Below, piece by piece: positions 37,132 to 45,983 of a stretch of DNA of 64,000 nucleotides. The stretch covers positions 4,904,383 to 4,968,382 of the forward strand of contig NZ_CM002139.1 of the NCBI RefSeq assembly GCF_000454545.1. Reading direction: 5' to 3'. Under the pieces are notes generated by a model. It made no database searches. It was not told where the DNA came from and saw only the letters and a list, made by a program, of their open reading frames with translations. The DNA is from Xanthomonas cassavae CFBP 4642 (GTDB lineage: Bacteria > Pseudomonadota > Gammaproteobacteria > Xanthomonadales > Xanthomonadaceae). Both the position numbers and the translations under genes were made by a program. Numbering within the stretch: position 1 is the first letter of the stretch; each line of letters begins with the position of its first letter.

Positions 37132-37316
37132 CCGGAATCGGGATTGGGGATTGGGGAATCGGTAAGAGCAGGCGCCCGTGAGGGCGCCTTTTTTGCATGT
37201 GCCCATCCTGACGCTACGCGCGCGGCCAAACACCTGCGCGCCTCGACAACATGGCCGCATGACCCTGCTTTGACCGATTCCCCAACCCCGATTCCCGATT
37301 CCCAGCCCCAATCCCG
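37132..37316. repeat. Paired inverted heptamer arrays between DUF2147 gene and metG
   Basis: The left arm 37132-37162 starts directly after the stop (GGAATCG, GGATTGG, GGATTGG, GGAATCG units). The right arm 37275-37316 has GATTCCCC, ACCCCGATTCCC and CCAATCCC units. About 110 nt lie between them, including a hairpin terminator. Confidence 0.82.
37170..37194 (+). terminator. Rho-independent terminator after the DUF2147 gene
   Basis: An 8-bp stem AGGCGCCC/GGGCGCCT with a GTGA loop is followed by six T residues. It lies inside the heptamer repeat element, between its two arms. Confidence 0.9.
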
Positions 37317-37363
37317 GCGCTCGACTAATGCGATAATCGGCTGTCCCCCGCATTACGCCTGCC

Positions 37364-39454
37364 ATGACCCGCACCGCACTCGTCACCACCGCCCTGCCCT
37401 ACGCCAACGGGCCGCTGCATCTTGGCCATCTGGTCGGCTATATCCAGGCCGACATCTGGGTGCGCGCGCGCCGGCTGCGCGGCGACAAGACCTGGTTCGT
37501 CTGCGCCGACGACACCCACGGCACGCCCATCATGCTCGCCGCCGAAAAGGCCGGGGTCACCCCGGAAGCCTTCATCGCCAACATCCAGGCCAGCCACGAG
37601 CGCGATTTCGCCGCGTTCGGGGTAACCTTCGATCATTACGATTCGACCAATTCGCCGGTCAATCGCGCGCTCACCGAGGCCTTCTACACCAAGCTCGAGG
37701 CCGCCGGTCACATCAGCCGCCGTTCGGTGGCGCAGTTCTACGACCCGGCCAAGGGCATGTTCCTGCCGGATCGCTACATCAAGGGCATCTGCCCCAACTG
37801 CGGCAGCGCCGATCAGTACGGCGACAACTGCGAAGTCTGTGGCGCCACCTACGCGCCGACCGAGCTGAAGGAGCCCAGGTCGGTGATCTCCGGCGCCACG
37901 CCCGAACTGCGCGACTCGGAGCATTTCTTCTTCGAAGTGGGCCATTTCGACGGCTTTTTGCGCGAGTGGCTGGCCGGCGACGTGGCGCTGCCCGGGGTCA
38001 AGGCCAAGCTCAAGGAATGGCTGGATACCGAAGGCGGCCTGCGCGCCTGGGACATCTCGCGCGATGCGCCGTATTTCGGCTTCCAGATTCCCGGCCAGCC
38101 GGGCAAGTATTTCTACGTGTGGCTGGATGCGCCGATCGGCTACCTGTGCAGCTTCAAGACGCTGTGCGCGCAGATGGGCGAAGACTTCGACGCGCATCTG
38201 GTGGCCGGCACCCAGACCGAGCTGCATCACTTCATCGGCAAGGACATCGTCAATTTCCACGGCCTGTTCTGGCCGGCGGTGCTGCACGGCACCGGCCATC
38301 GCGCGCCGACACGCCTGCACGTCAACGGCTACCTCACCGTGGACGGCGCCAAGATGTCCAAGTCGCGCGGCACCTTCGTGATGGCGCGGACCTTCCTGGA
38401 TGTCGGCCTGGAGCCGGAAGCCCTGCGTTACTACTTCGCGGCCAAGTCCTCCGGCGGCGTGGACGACCTGGACCTCAACCTGGGCGATTTTATCGCACGG
38501 GTGAATGCGGATCTGGTCGGCAAGTTCGTCAACCTGGCCAGCCGCTGCGCCGGCTTCATCGGCAAGCGCTTCGACGGCAAGCTGTCCGACGCGCTGCCCG
38601 ACCCGGCGCAATACGACCGCTTCGTCGCCGCGCTGGCGCCGATCCGCGAGGCCTACGAGCGCAACGATGCGGCCAGCGCGATCCGCCAGACCATGGCGCT
38701 GGCCGACGAGGCCAACAAGTACATCGACGACACCAAGCCGTGGGTGATCGCCAAGCAGGACGGCGCCGATGCGCAACTGCAATCGGTGTGCACGCAGGGC
38801 CTGAACCTGTTCCGGATCCTGGTGGCCGCGCTCAAGCCGATCCTGCCGCGCACCTGTGCCGAGGCCGAGGCGTTTTTGTCGGCGCCGATGACCAGTTGGG
38901 AAGATGTGGAGCGCCCGCTCACCACACACACGATCCAGCCCTATACCGCCCTGTTCACCCGTATCGACCCCAAACTGATCGACGCCATGACCGACGCTTC
39001 CAAAGACACCCTCGCCGCGCCCGCAACCCAGGCTGCGGCCACCGTCAGCACTGCAAAAGTGGCCAAAACCGATGCAAAAGCGGCTACGCCGGCCAATCCC
39101 CCTACGTCCGTCTCGAATACAGGTCTTATTGGCATCGACGATTTCGCCAAGCTCGATCTACGCATCGGCAAGGTGCTGGTGTGCGAATGCGTGGAAGGCT
39201 CGGACAAGCTGCTGCGCTTCGAGCTGGATGCCGGCGAGCTGGGCAAGCGCCAGATCTTCTCGGGCATCCGTGGCAGCTACGGCGAACCGGAGACGTTGGT
39301 GGGCCGCAGCGTGGTGTTCATCGCCAACCTGGCCCCGCGCAAGATGCGCTTCGGCATCAGCGAAGGCATGATCCTCTCGGCCGGCTTCGACGGCGGCGCA
39401 CTGGCGCTGCTGGACGCAGATCGCGGCGCGCAGCCGGGCATGCCGGTGCGGTGA
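37364..39454 (+). CDS. metG: Methionyl-tRNA synthetase
   Basis: MetG charges initiator and elongator tRNA-Met. The 696-residue protein has the HIGH-type motif ANGPLHLGHLVGY at residues 11-23. The zinc knuckle CPNCGSADQYGDNCEVCG follows. The KMSKS motif is present as AKMSKSRGTF. A C-terminal tRNA-binding OB domain (DDFAKLDLRIGKVLVCE onward) gives dimerisation as in E. coli. A linker rich in Ala, Thr and Lys (about residues 545-580) joins the domains. The start at 37364 gives MTRTALVTTALPYANG, the usual beginning. Confidence 0.97.
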   Translation: MTRTALVTTALPYANGPLHLGHLVGYIQADIWVRARRLRGDKTWFVCADDTHGTPIMLAAEKAGVTPEAFIANIQASHERDFAAFGVTFDHYDSTNSPVNRALTEAFYTKLEAAGHISRRSVAQFYDPAKGMFLPDRYIKGICPNCGSADQYGDNCEVCGATYAPTELKEPRSVISGATPELRDSEHFFFEVGHFDGFLREWLAGDVALPGVKAKLKEWLDTEGGLRAWDISRDAPYFGFQIPGQPGKYFYVWLDAPIGYLCSFKTLCAQMGEDFDAHLVAGTQTELHHFIGKDIVNFHGLFWPAVLHGTGHRAPTRLHVNGYLTVDGAKMSKSRGTFVMARTFLDVGLEPEALRYYFAAKSSGGVDDLDLNLGDFIARVNADLVGKFVNLASRCAGFIGKRFDGKLSDALPDPAQYDRFVAALAPIREAYERNDAASAIRQTMALADEANKYIDDTKPWVIAKQDGADAQLQSVCTQGLNLFRILVAALKPILPRTCAEAEAFLSAPMTSWEDVERPLTTHTIQPYTALFTRIDPKLIDAMTDASKDTLAAPATQAAATVSTAKVAKTDAKAATPANPPTSVSNTGLIGIDDFAKLDLRIGKVLVCECVEGSDKLLRFELDAGELGKRQIFSGIRGSYGEPETLVGRSVVFIANLAPRKMRFGISEGMILSAGFDGGALALLDADRGAQPGMPVR

Positions 39455-39456
39455 AG

Positions 39457-39609
39457 CGGGAGTTGGGAATCGGGAATCGTAAAAGCGGAGTCTGTTCGGT
39501 CTGCAAGGTCTGCTGATTGCGAGCTTGAGAATCGCCGCACCCGACCTCCACACACGGATTTAAGCTTGAGAGGACCACGCCTCTCACCAATCCCCACTCC
39601 CCAATCCCC
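39457..39609. repeat. Paired inverted heptamer arrays between metG and the HAD gene
   Basis: The left arm 39457-39479 follows the metG stop by 2 nt (GGGAGTT, GGGAATC, GGGAATC units). The right arm 39587-39609 (CCAATCCC, CACTCCC, CAATCCC units) ends 6 nt before the HAD start codon, leaving no recognisable ribosome binding site. Confidence 0.8.
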
Positions 39610-39615
39610 GCCCCC

Positions 39616-40206
39616 ATGCACCTGGCCCTGTTCGACTTCGATCACACCGTCACCACCTGCGACACCTATGCGCGCTTCCTGCGCAAGGTCGCCACGCCTG
39701 CGCAGCTGGCCGCGGCAAAGTGGCAGGTCGGCCCGTGGGTGCTGGGCTATCGGCTGGGCGTGGTGTCCGCTGCCGCGCTGCGCGCGCGGGTCACGCGCAT
39801 CGTGTTCAGTGGTCGCTCGCTGGACGAGATGGCCATGCACGGCGCCGATTACGCGCGCACTGCACTGCCGGGCGTGTTGCGTGCCCAGATGATGCAACGC
39901 ATCGACTGGCATCAGGCGCAGGGGCATGAAGTGGTGCTGGTGTCGGCGTCGGTGGATCTGTATCTGCAGCCGTGGTGTACGCAGCATGGGCTGTCGCTGA
40001 TCTGCAACCGGCTCGAACACACCGGTGACGTGCTGAGCGGGCGCTATGCAGATGGCGATTGCGGGCCGCACAAGGCCATGCAGATTCGCGCACGCTACGA
40101 TCTGGCGCAGTACGCCTGCGTGCACGCCTATGGCGACAGCCGCGAAGACAGGCCGATGCTGGCACTGGCGCAACAGCGCTGGTATCGCGGCCATCCGCTG
40201 CACTGA
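39616..40206 (+). CDS. HAD-IB family phosphatase
   Basis: This 196-residue HAD-superfamily hydrolase has motif [12 protein letters not shown] at the N-terminus, motif II VSAS ([11 protein letters not shown]), the motif III Lys in CGPHKAMQI and motif [12 protein letters not shown]. It is of the SerB/CicA type and may dephosphorylate a small molecule such as phosphoserine or a phospholipid-derived phosphate. The exact substrate cannot be read from sequence. The RnfB-like gene begins 7 nt after its stop. Confidence 0.9.
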   Translation: MHLALFDFDHTVTTCDTYARFLRKVATPAQLAAAKWQVGPWVLGYRLGVVSAAALRARVTRIVFSGRSLDEMAMHGADYARTALPGVLRAQMMQRIDWHQAQGHEVVLVSASVDLYLQPWCTQHGLSLICNRLEHTGDVLSGRYADGDCGPHKAMQIRARYDLAQYACVHAYGDSREDRPMLALAQQRWYRGHPLH

Positions 40207-40213
40207 CGCTGCA

Positions 40214-40633
40214 ATGCCCGTCCCCACGCCCGATCTGGTCGAACGCCTCGACCGCCTGTTGCCACAGACCCAATGCGGCCAGTGCGGCTACGACGGCTGC
40301 CGCCCCTATGCGCAGGCGATGGCAGACGGCCTGGCCGGGGTCGACCACTGCCCTCCCGGCGGCGATGCCGGTGCGCGTGCGCTGGCGCACCTGCTGGGCG
40401 TGCCCGCACGTCCCTACGATCGCAGCCGCGGGGCGCACAAGCCGGCGCAGGTGGCATGGATCGTGGAGGCCGATTGCATCGGCTGCACCAAATGCATTCA
40501 GGCCTGTCCGGTGGATGCCATCGTCGGTGGCGCCAAGCACATGCATACGGTGATCGCGCCGCTGTGCACCGGCTGCGAGCTGTGCCTGCCGGCCTGCCCG
40601 GTGGATTGCATCGCGCTGCATCCACTCGGCTGA
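40214..40633 (+). CDS. RnfB/RsxB-like ferredoxin-type iron-sulfur protein
   Basis: This 139-residue protein has the RnfB arrangement: an N-terminal Fe-S domain with [15 protein letters not shown], then two 4Fe-4S ferredoxin motifs, [12 protein letters not shown] and [12 protein letters not shown]. It lacks the N-terminal membrane helix of classical RnfB, and no rnfA, C, D, G or E genes flank it. It may therefore be a soluble electron carrier rather than part of a full Rnf complex. Annotation pipelines usually call it RsxB. It sits 7 nt after the HAD gene and is probably co-transcribed. Confidence 0.87.
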   Translation: MPVPTPDLVERLDRLLPQTQCGQCGYDGCRPYAQAMADGLAGVDHCPPGGDAGARALAHLLGVPARPYDRSRGAHKPAQVAWIVEADCIGCTKCIQACPVDAIVGGAKHMHTVIAPLCTGCELCLPACPVDCIALHPLG

Positions 40634-40794
40634 ACGCCGCGCCAGATCTGGCGGATTGACGATCGTCATGCGGTCCGCCACGCCAGCATCCCCTCGCTCC
40701 ACCCACCGGCGGTCAGGAACGTCCTGACGCGCGATGGCGCATCCATGCTGCGGCCGTGCCCGTATGGGTAAGCACTCCCATCGAGGATGTGCCG

Positions 40795-41583
40795 ATGCGT
40801 CCACTTACCACTGCCGTTGCCGCGATTGCCGCCTGCTGCCGGCCGATTCCGCCGCTGTTGTTGCTGGTGCTTGGCAGCCTGCCCATGGGTGCGGCGGCGG
40901 TGACGCGCGTGGACGGCGAGGTCTTCGATGCCGACAGCGGCGCATTGCGCTACCGCGAATCGCATTGGCTGCTCGATGACGGCGGGCGACTGGTGCTGTA
41001 CCGCTGCCCCACTGGGAAGGCGTTTGCGCGCAAGCAGGTCGACGGTGGCGGTACGGCGCCCGATTTCAGCCTGACCGACGCGCGCGACGGGTATCGCGAA
41101 GGCGTGCGCCGGCGCGATGGCGTGCGCGAGATGTTCCAGCAAGCGCCCGGCAAGCCTGAGCGCAGTGCCGCACTACCGGCCGGCGAAGACGAGCGCGTGA
41201 TCGATGCCGGCTTCGATACCTACCTGCGCGCCCACTGGGATGCCCTGGCCAGCGCACCGCAACGGGTGGATTTCGTGCTGCCCAGCCTGCAACGGCAATT
41301 GGCGTTTCGCGTCGAGCGCATCGACGATGTTGCCGGCCAGCGCCGCTTCCGCATTTCACTCGATGCCTGGTACGGCGCGGCGGTGCCCTCGCTGGAGGTG
41401 CGCTATTCCATCGCCAGCAAACGCCTGCTGGAGTTCCGCGGCGTGGGCAACCTGCGCGATGCACACGGGCGTTATCCGCGCGTGCGCATCGTGTTTCCGG
41501 ACACCGCACCAGGCGCCAGTAGCGACGCCGCGTTGCGTCAGGCGCGCGAGCAGCCGCTGACCGGCAGTTGCAGCGCCCCGTGA
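40795..41583 (+). CDS. Hypothetical protein with signal peptide
   Basis: The gene encodes 262 residues from the ATG at 40795, which is preceded by GAGG. The first ~50 residues hold a hydrophobic signal segment (PPLLLLVLGSLPMGAAAV). The mature part has alternating beta-type sequence without known motifs. I do not recognise the family. It probably lies in the periplasm. The frame opens at 40756, but the added residues do not look like a signal peptide start. Confidence 0.75.
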   Translation: MRPLTTAVAAIAACCRPIPPLLLLVLGSLPMGAAAVTRVDGEVFDADSGALRYRESHWLLDDGGRLVLYRCPTGKAFARKQVDGGGTAPDFSLTDARDGYREGVRRRDGVREMFQQAPGKPERSAALPAGEDERVIDAGFDTYLRAHWDALASAPQRVDFVLPSLQRQLAFRVERIDDVAGQRRFRISLDAWYGAAVPSLEVRYSIASKRLLEFRGVGNLRDAHGRYPRVRIVFPDTAPGASSDAALRQAREQPLTGSCSAP

Positions 41584-41668
41584 TGCCGGCCCGCGCCATC
41601 TTCACGCCTGACCACGCGCCGTTGCGTACAACGGCCCGGGCATCCATTCCGCGCACAGGAGCACCCGC

Positions 41669-42034
41669 ATGGCAAAGGCCTATCTCTGGATCAACGCAGT
41701 GTTGTATATCGCCCTGGCGATCTGGTGCACGCTCTCGCCGGTCAAGACCGCACACGCGGTGGGCTATACCCAACTCTCGCCGGCCGGGCAATCCGAATAT
41801 CTGGTCATCTATGGTGGCCTGCAGTTGGGCATGGCATTCCTGTTCGGCTACTTCGCCTGGATCGATCAACCGCGCACCGGCCTGCTGGTCGCACTCGCCT
41901 TCTACGTGCCCATCGTGCTGTTCCGCAGCGTGTCGCTGGCCAGGCTGTGGCCGGTGTCCGCGCCCACGGTGGCGCTGGCCGTGGTGGAAATCGTCTTGCT
42001 GCTCGCCGCTGCGCTGCTATGGTGGCGCAAGTGA
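41669..42034 (+). CDS. Small four-helix membrane protein, DUF4345-like
   Basis: This 121-residue protein is nearly all membrane helices: four segments, about residues 5-25, 45-65, 69-90 and 98-118. It loosely resembles DUF4345-type proteins. It ends 58 nt before the ECF sigma factor gene and could be part of that unit, though nothing in the sequence proves it. Function unknown. Confidence 0.75.
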   Translation: MAKAYLWINAVLYIALAIWCTLSPVKTAHAVGYTQLSPAGQSEYLVIYGGLQLGMAFLFGYFAWIDQPRTGLLVALAFYVPIVLFRSVSLARLWPVSAPTVALAVVEIVLLLAAALLWWRK

Positions 42035-42092
42035 AGGACAGCATCAGCCCAGTCCGGTAGCATCTCGCTCACCTCTCCCGACGCCCGACCGC

Positions 42093-42656
42093 ATGAGTGC
42101 CATTCCTGGCCACGACGACGATGAGACCGGACGCCTGCTGACCGCAACCGCGGGCGGCGACCGGCATGCCTTCGAAGCGCTGTACCGGCAGACCTCGCCC
42201 AAGCTGTTCGGCGTGTGCCTGCGGTTGATCCCGCAACGCGCCGAAGCCGAGGAAGTGCTGCAGGACGTGTTTACGCTGATCTGGCACAAGGCCGGTCAAT
42301 TCGACCCCAGCCGTGCCCGCGGGCTGACCTGGCTGGCAATGATCGCGCGCAACAAGGCCATCGACCATCTGCGCGCCAACGCACCGCAGCGCCGCAACGT
42401 GGCGCTGGACGATGCCGGCGAGCTGCGCGACCACGATGCGCTGCCGCTCGAGCGAACCGAACGCGCCAGCACGCGCCGCCGCATCGACCACTGCCTGGCC
42501 GAGCTGGAGCCGCCGCGTAGCGAGCTGATTCGTACTGCGTTCTTCGAAGGCATCACCTACGAAGAACTCGCCGCACGCACCGACACACCCATCGGCACGG
42601 TCAAGAGCTGGATCCGCCGTAGCCTGGCCAAACTCAAGGCATGTCTGGAACGATGA
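42093..42656 (+). CDS. ECF-type RNA polymerase sigma factor (SigK-like)
   Basis: This 187-residue group 4 sigma factor has region 2 (HAFEALYRQTSPKLFGVCL to TWLAMIARNKAIDHLRA, including the -10-recognition part). Region 4 includes the helix-turn-helix GITYEELAARTDTPIGTVKS. The overlap of 4 nt with an RskA-type anti-sigma gene is the classic SigK-RskA arrangement. It should direct transcription of its own operon and of stress targets. The lipid-modification operon directly downstream is the obvious candidate, but I could not find a shared promoter motif by eye. Confidence 0.93.
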   Translation: MSAIPGHDDDETGRLLTATAGGDRHAFEALYRQTSPKLFGVCLRLIPQRAEAEEVLQDVFTLIWHKAGQFDPSRARGLTWLAMIARNKAIDHLRANAPQRRNVALDDAGELRDHDALPLERTERASTRRRIDHCLAELEPPRSELIRTAFFEGITYEELAARTDTPIGTVKSWIRRSLAKLKACLER

Positions 42657-43483
42657 GCACGCCCTTTCCCATCGACCAGGAACCACCGCGCGACGTGCTG
42701 GCCGGCGAGTACGTGCTGGGCCTGCTCAGCGCCGACGAGCGTCTGGCGGCCGAGCAGCGCATTGCCACCGATGCCCCGTTCGCCCAGGCGGTGCTGCAGT
42801 GGGAGGACCATCTGGCCCCGCTGCTGGAAGAGATCGCCGCGGTGACACCGCCGGACCAGGTCTGGGCACGCGTGCGCCAGACGCTGGGCTTCGACACGCC
42901 GCTACGCGCCGTACCGGTCGCAGCGCCTGCAAGCACCGGCACGCCGCCCGCCCCGCTCTGGAACAATCTGCGCTTCTGGCGCGGGGCCAGCGCCGCTGGC
43001 GTGGCTACCGCGGCGGTCTGCGTGCTGGCGCTGTTCAACCTGCGTACTGCGCCCGTGCAGCCGCTGCCGCGCGACACACCCGTTTTGCAGACGCCGGTCA
43101 CCCCGCCTGCGGCGACCACGCCGCCGGCGACCGGCATTGCGATGACCTCGACCCTGGCGACCGAAGACGGGCGTCCGGGCTACGTGGCGCTGATGGATGC
43201 CGACAAGCACACCATCACGGTGACACCGCTGGACCGCACCGCCACCGCCGACAAGGTGCCCGAGCTGTGGCTGATCACGCCCGATGGCAAGGCCCATTCG
43301 ATGGGCACCTTCGACGATCAGCGGGCACGCCGCGCACAGATTCCCGACCAGCTGATGCCCATGCTCAGCAACGAGGCGATCCTGGCAGTGACGCTGGAAC
43401 CGCCGGGCGGTGCGCCAGGTGGCGTGGCGACCGGTACGGTGGTCGCCAAGGGCGGCATCAGCACGCTGGCAATGGCGCCCTGA
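42653..43483 (+). CDS. RskA-type anti-sigma factor
   Basis: This 276-residue membrane protein has a cytoplasmic sigma-binding N-terminus (DVLAGEYVLGLLSADERLAA). One membrane helix is near residues 115-130 (GVATAAVCVLALFNL). A Pro/Thr-rich stretch and a periplasmic RskA C-terminal domain with VPELWLITPDGKAHSMG follow. It would hold the sigma factor at the membrane until regulated proteolysis releases it; RseP (1724-3082) is a candidate second protease. It lacks the HxxxCxxC zinc motif of ZAS-type anti-sigma factors such as ChrR. The start is the ATGA overlap at 42653 rather than ATG 42641. Confidence 0.9.
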   Translation: MSTPFPIDQEPPRDVLAGEYVLGLLSADERLAAEQRIATDAPFAQAVLQWEDHLAPLLEEIAAVTPPDQVWARVRQTLGFDTPLRAVPVAAPASTGTPPAPLWNNLRFWRGASAAGVATAAVCVLALFNLRTAPVQPLPRDTPVLQTPVTPPAATTPPATGIAMTSTLATEDGRPGYVALMDADKHTITVTPLDRTATADKVPELWLITPDGKAHSMGTFDDQRARRAQIPDQLMPMLSNEAILAVTLEPPGGAPGGVATGTVVAKGGISTLAMAP

Positions 43484-43495
43484 GCCAGCAAGGCC

Positions 43496-43528
43496 ACGGC
43501 TGCCTGCGATCCATGCGCAGGCAGCCGT
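43496..43528 (+). terminator. Hairpin after the anti-sigma gene
   Basis: A perfect 13-bp stem (43496-43508 with 43516-43528) with a 7-nt loop lies 12 nt past the anti-sigma stop. There is no T-tract, so it may attenuate transcription or protect the mRNA end rather than terminate. It marks the boundary between the sigma unit and the lipid operon. Confidence 0.55.
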
Positions 43529-43737
43529 ATTCACAAGCAGCCTCATTACGTGTTACCGATACTGCGCGCACATATCGCCATGCGCGATGGTGCGATCGCC
43601 GCGTGCAAGCGCGCAGTTCCGCGATTCCCGTGCGAGGCTGACCGCCACGACCTGAGCGGGGGTGCGATCGACCGGGCGGGTGCATCTGTTTGCCGGCCGC
43701 TCCCGTACAGGTCACGACTACACACGGAGATTGATGC

Positions 43738-44736
43738 GTGCCGAGTACCGGAATCGACCCTCACGCCGCCTCGCCCCGGCCCAGCCCCTCGCGTCGGCGT
43801 GGCGGACTTGCCGGCCGTCTGGGCAGCCTGCGCCGCTGGGTGGATTCGCAGGCCGATGGCCCGTTGGACGAGGCGCGCGCAGACCGCATCGACTGGCTGC
43901 GCGCCCTGCCCTTCATCGCGCTGCACCTGGCCTGCCTGGCGGTGTTCTGGGTCGGTGCATCGTGGTTTGCGGTCGGCACGGGGCTGGCGTTGTATGCACT
44001 GCGCATGTTCGCGCTCACCGGCTTCTACCACCGCTACTTTTCGCATCGCGCCTTCAAGACCTCGCGCGTGCTGCAGTTCGTGTTTGCCGCCATCGGCGCC
44101 ACCTGCGTACAACGTGGGCCGCTATGGTGGGCCGCGCATCACCGCAACCATCACCGGCATACCGATACCGGTCGCGATCCGCATTCGCCGGCCCAGCACG
44201 GTTTCTGGTGGAGCCACACCGGCTGGTTCCTGACCCCGCGCAATTTCCGCACCGACTGGGAGGTCATCCCGGACCTGCGTCGTTTTGCCGAGCTGCGCTT
44301 CCTGGACCGCTTCGACATCGTGATGCCGGTGCTGCTGGCGGTTGGCCTGTACCTGCTCGGCAGCTGGCTGGACAGTGCCGCACCGGGCCTGCACACCAAT
44401 GGTCCACAGCTGCTGGTGTGGGGGTTCGTGCTATCCACCGTGGCACTGTTCCATGCCACCTTCACCATCAATTCGCTGGCGCACCGCTTCGGCAGCCGGC
44501 GCTTCGACACCCGCGACGACAGCCGCAACAACTGGCTGCTGGCGTTGCTCACCTTCGGCGAAGGCTGGCACAACAACCACCACTTCTATCCCGGCTCCGC
44601 ACGCCAGGGCCTGCGCTGGTGGGAGTACGACATGACCTGGTACGGGCTCACCGCGATGTCGTGGGTGGGCCTGGTCTGGGATCTCAAGCCGATGCCGGTG
44701 TCGCTGGTCAGCCGTGGCCGACGGGTGAGCCAATGA
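43738..44736 (+). CDS. Membrane acyl desaturase (delta-9 type)
   Basis: This 332-residue membrane di-iron desaturase has its histidine boxes intact: HRYFSHR (first), [10 protein letters not shown] (second) and the C-terminal WHNNHHFYP (third). It would insert a cis double bond into a saturated acyl chain (acyl-CoA or lipid-linked), with an electron donor. Translation probably starts at GTG 43738; the first ~45 residues are basic and poorly conserved in style. It is the first gene of a seven-gene operon, and its stop overlaps the next start (ATGA). The product could be the unsaturated substrate of the CFA-type enzymes downstream. Confidence 0.92.
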   Translation: MPSTGIDPHAASPRPSPSRRRGGLAGRLGSLRRWVDSQADGPLDEARADRIDWLRALPFIALHLACLAVFWVGASWFAVGTGLALYALRMFALTGFYHRYFSHRAFKTSRVLQFVFAAIGATCVQRGPLWWAAHHRNHHRHTDTGRDPHSPAQHGFWWSHTGWFLTPRNFRTDWEVIPDLRRFAELRFLDRFDIVMPVLLAVGLYLLGSWLDSAAPGLHTNGPQLLVWGFVLSTVALFHATFTINSLAHRFGSRRFDTRDDSRNNWLLALLTFGEGWHNNHHFYPGSARQGLRWWEYDMTWYGLTAMSWVGLVWDLKPMPVSLVSRGRRVSQ

Positions 44737-45983
44737 GCGAGCGCAGGATTGCCGTGGTCGGCAGCGGCATTGCCGGCCTGGGCGCGGCGTGGCTGCTGTC
44801 GCGCCGCTACGAGGTCACGGTGTTCGAAGCCGCCGATTACCTGGGCGGGCACACCCACACCCACGAGATCCAACTGGACGGACAGCGCTACGCGGTGGAC
44901 AGCGGCTTCATCGTGTTCAACCCGCAGCACTACCCGCTGCTCACGCGCATGTTTGCCGAGCTCGACGTGGCCGCGCAGCCAACCACGATGAGCTTTTCGG
45001 TGCACGATGCGCGCAGCGGGCTTGAATACAACGCAGGCACCTTGAACGGGCTGTTCTGCCAGCGCCGCAACCTGCTCAGCCCCCGCTTCTGGGGCATGCT
45101 GGCCGACCTGCGCCGCTTCTATCGGCAGGCACCGGCGGTGCTGCATGGCGACGAGCGTTTCAGCACGCTGGGCGCGTATCTGCAGCGGCACGGCTATTCG
45201 GACGCGTTTCGCGATCAGCATCTGGTGCCGATGGCGTCGGCGCTATGGTCCTCGCCATCGCAGACCATTCTCGAATTTCCGATGGGCCAGTTGATCGGCT
45301 TCATGGCCAACCACCACATGCTGCAGATCAGCGGGCGGCCGCAGTGGCAGGTGGTGCGCGGCGGCTCCAGCAGCTACGTGCGTGCGCTGCGGCGGCGCTG
45401 GCAGGTGCTCGAGCGGCTGTCCACGCCGGTGCATGGCATCGGCCGTACGCCCGATGGCGTGGTGGTGAGCTCGCTGCGTGGGCAGGAGCATTTCGACGAG
45501 GTGGTGCTGGCCTGCCACGCCGACGATGCGCTGGCATTGCTCAGCGATGCGTCCGAGGCCGAACAGCAGATCCTGGGCGGCATCACCTACCAGAACAACG
45601 ACACCGTGCTGCACACCGATGCCCGCATCCTGCCGCGCGACCGGCGCGCCTGGGCGGCCTGGAACGCGCATGTGCCGGCCGACCCGCAAGCGCCCTGCAC
45701 GGTGAGTTACTGGATGAACGCGCTGCAATCGATCGACGCACCCCAGCCCTTCATTGTCTCCCTCAACCGCGATCACGACATCGACCCGGCCAAGGTGCTG
45801 CGGCGCATGCGCTATCGGCATCCGGTGCAGAACGCCGCCGCGCTGGCGGCACAGGGCCGCAAGTCCGAGATTCAGGGCAGGCGGCACACCTGGTTTGCCG
45901 GTGCGGCCTGGGGCTTCGGCTTCCACGAAGACGGCCTGCGCAGCGGCGTGGATGTGGCGCATGGCCTGGGAGTGAGCTGGTAA
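44733..45983 (+). CDS. FAD-dependent amine-oxidase-like oxidoreductase
   Basis: This 416-residue flavoprotein has the N-terminal dinucleotide motif [16 protein letters not shown] and the GG-doublet-type segment [11 protein letters not shown]. The C-terminal FAD motif is [18 protein letters not shown]. It belongs to the group of NAD/FAD-binding proteins found next to DUF1365 and CFA synthase in many proteobacteria. In such clusters a flavin desaturase acts on methylated acyl chains; that role here is inference. It overlaps both neighbours, by 4 nt with the desaturase and 1 nt with DUF1365. Confidence 0.9.
   Translation: MSERRIAVVGSGIAGLGAAWLLSRRYEVTVFEAADYLGGHTHTHEIQLDGQRYAVDSGFIVFNPQHYPLLTRMFAELDVAAQPTTMSFSVHDARSGLEYNAGTLNGLFCQRRNLLSPRFWGMLADLRRFYRQAPAVLHGDERFSTLGAYLQRHGYSDAFRDQHLVPMASALWSSPSQTILEFPMGQLIGFMANHHMLQISGRPQWQVVRGGSSSYVRALRRRWQVLERLSTPVHGIGRTPDGVVVSSLRGQEHFDEVVLACHADDALALLSDASEAEQQILGGITYQNNDTVLHTDARILPRDRRAWAAWNAHVPADPQAPCTVSYWMNALQSIDAPQPFIVSLNRDHDIDPAKVLRRMRYRHPVQNAAALAAQGRKSEIQGRRHTWFAGAAWGFGFHEDGLRSGVDVAHGLGVSW

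Noticed and set aside
8261..39609. Heptamer arrays as a CRISPR array
   Set aside because: The unit is only 7 nt, there are no regular unique spacers, arms are inverted rather than direct, and no cas genes are present.
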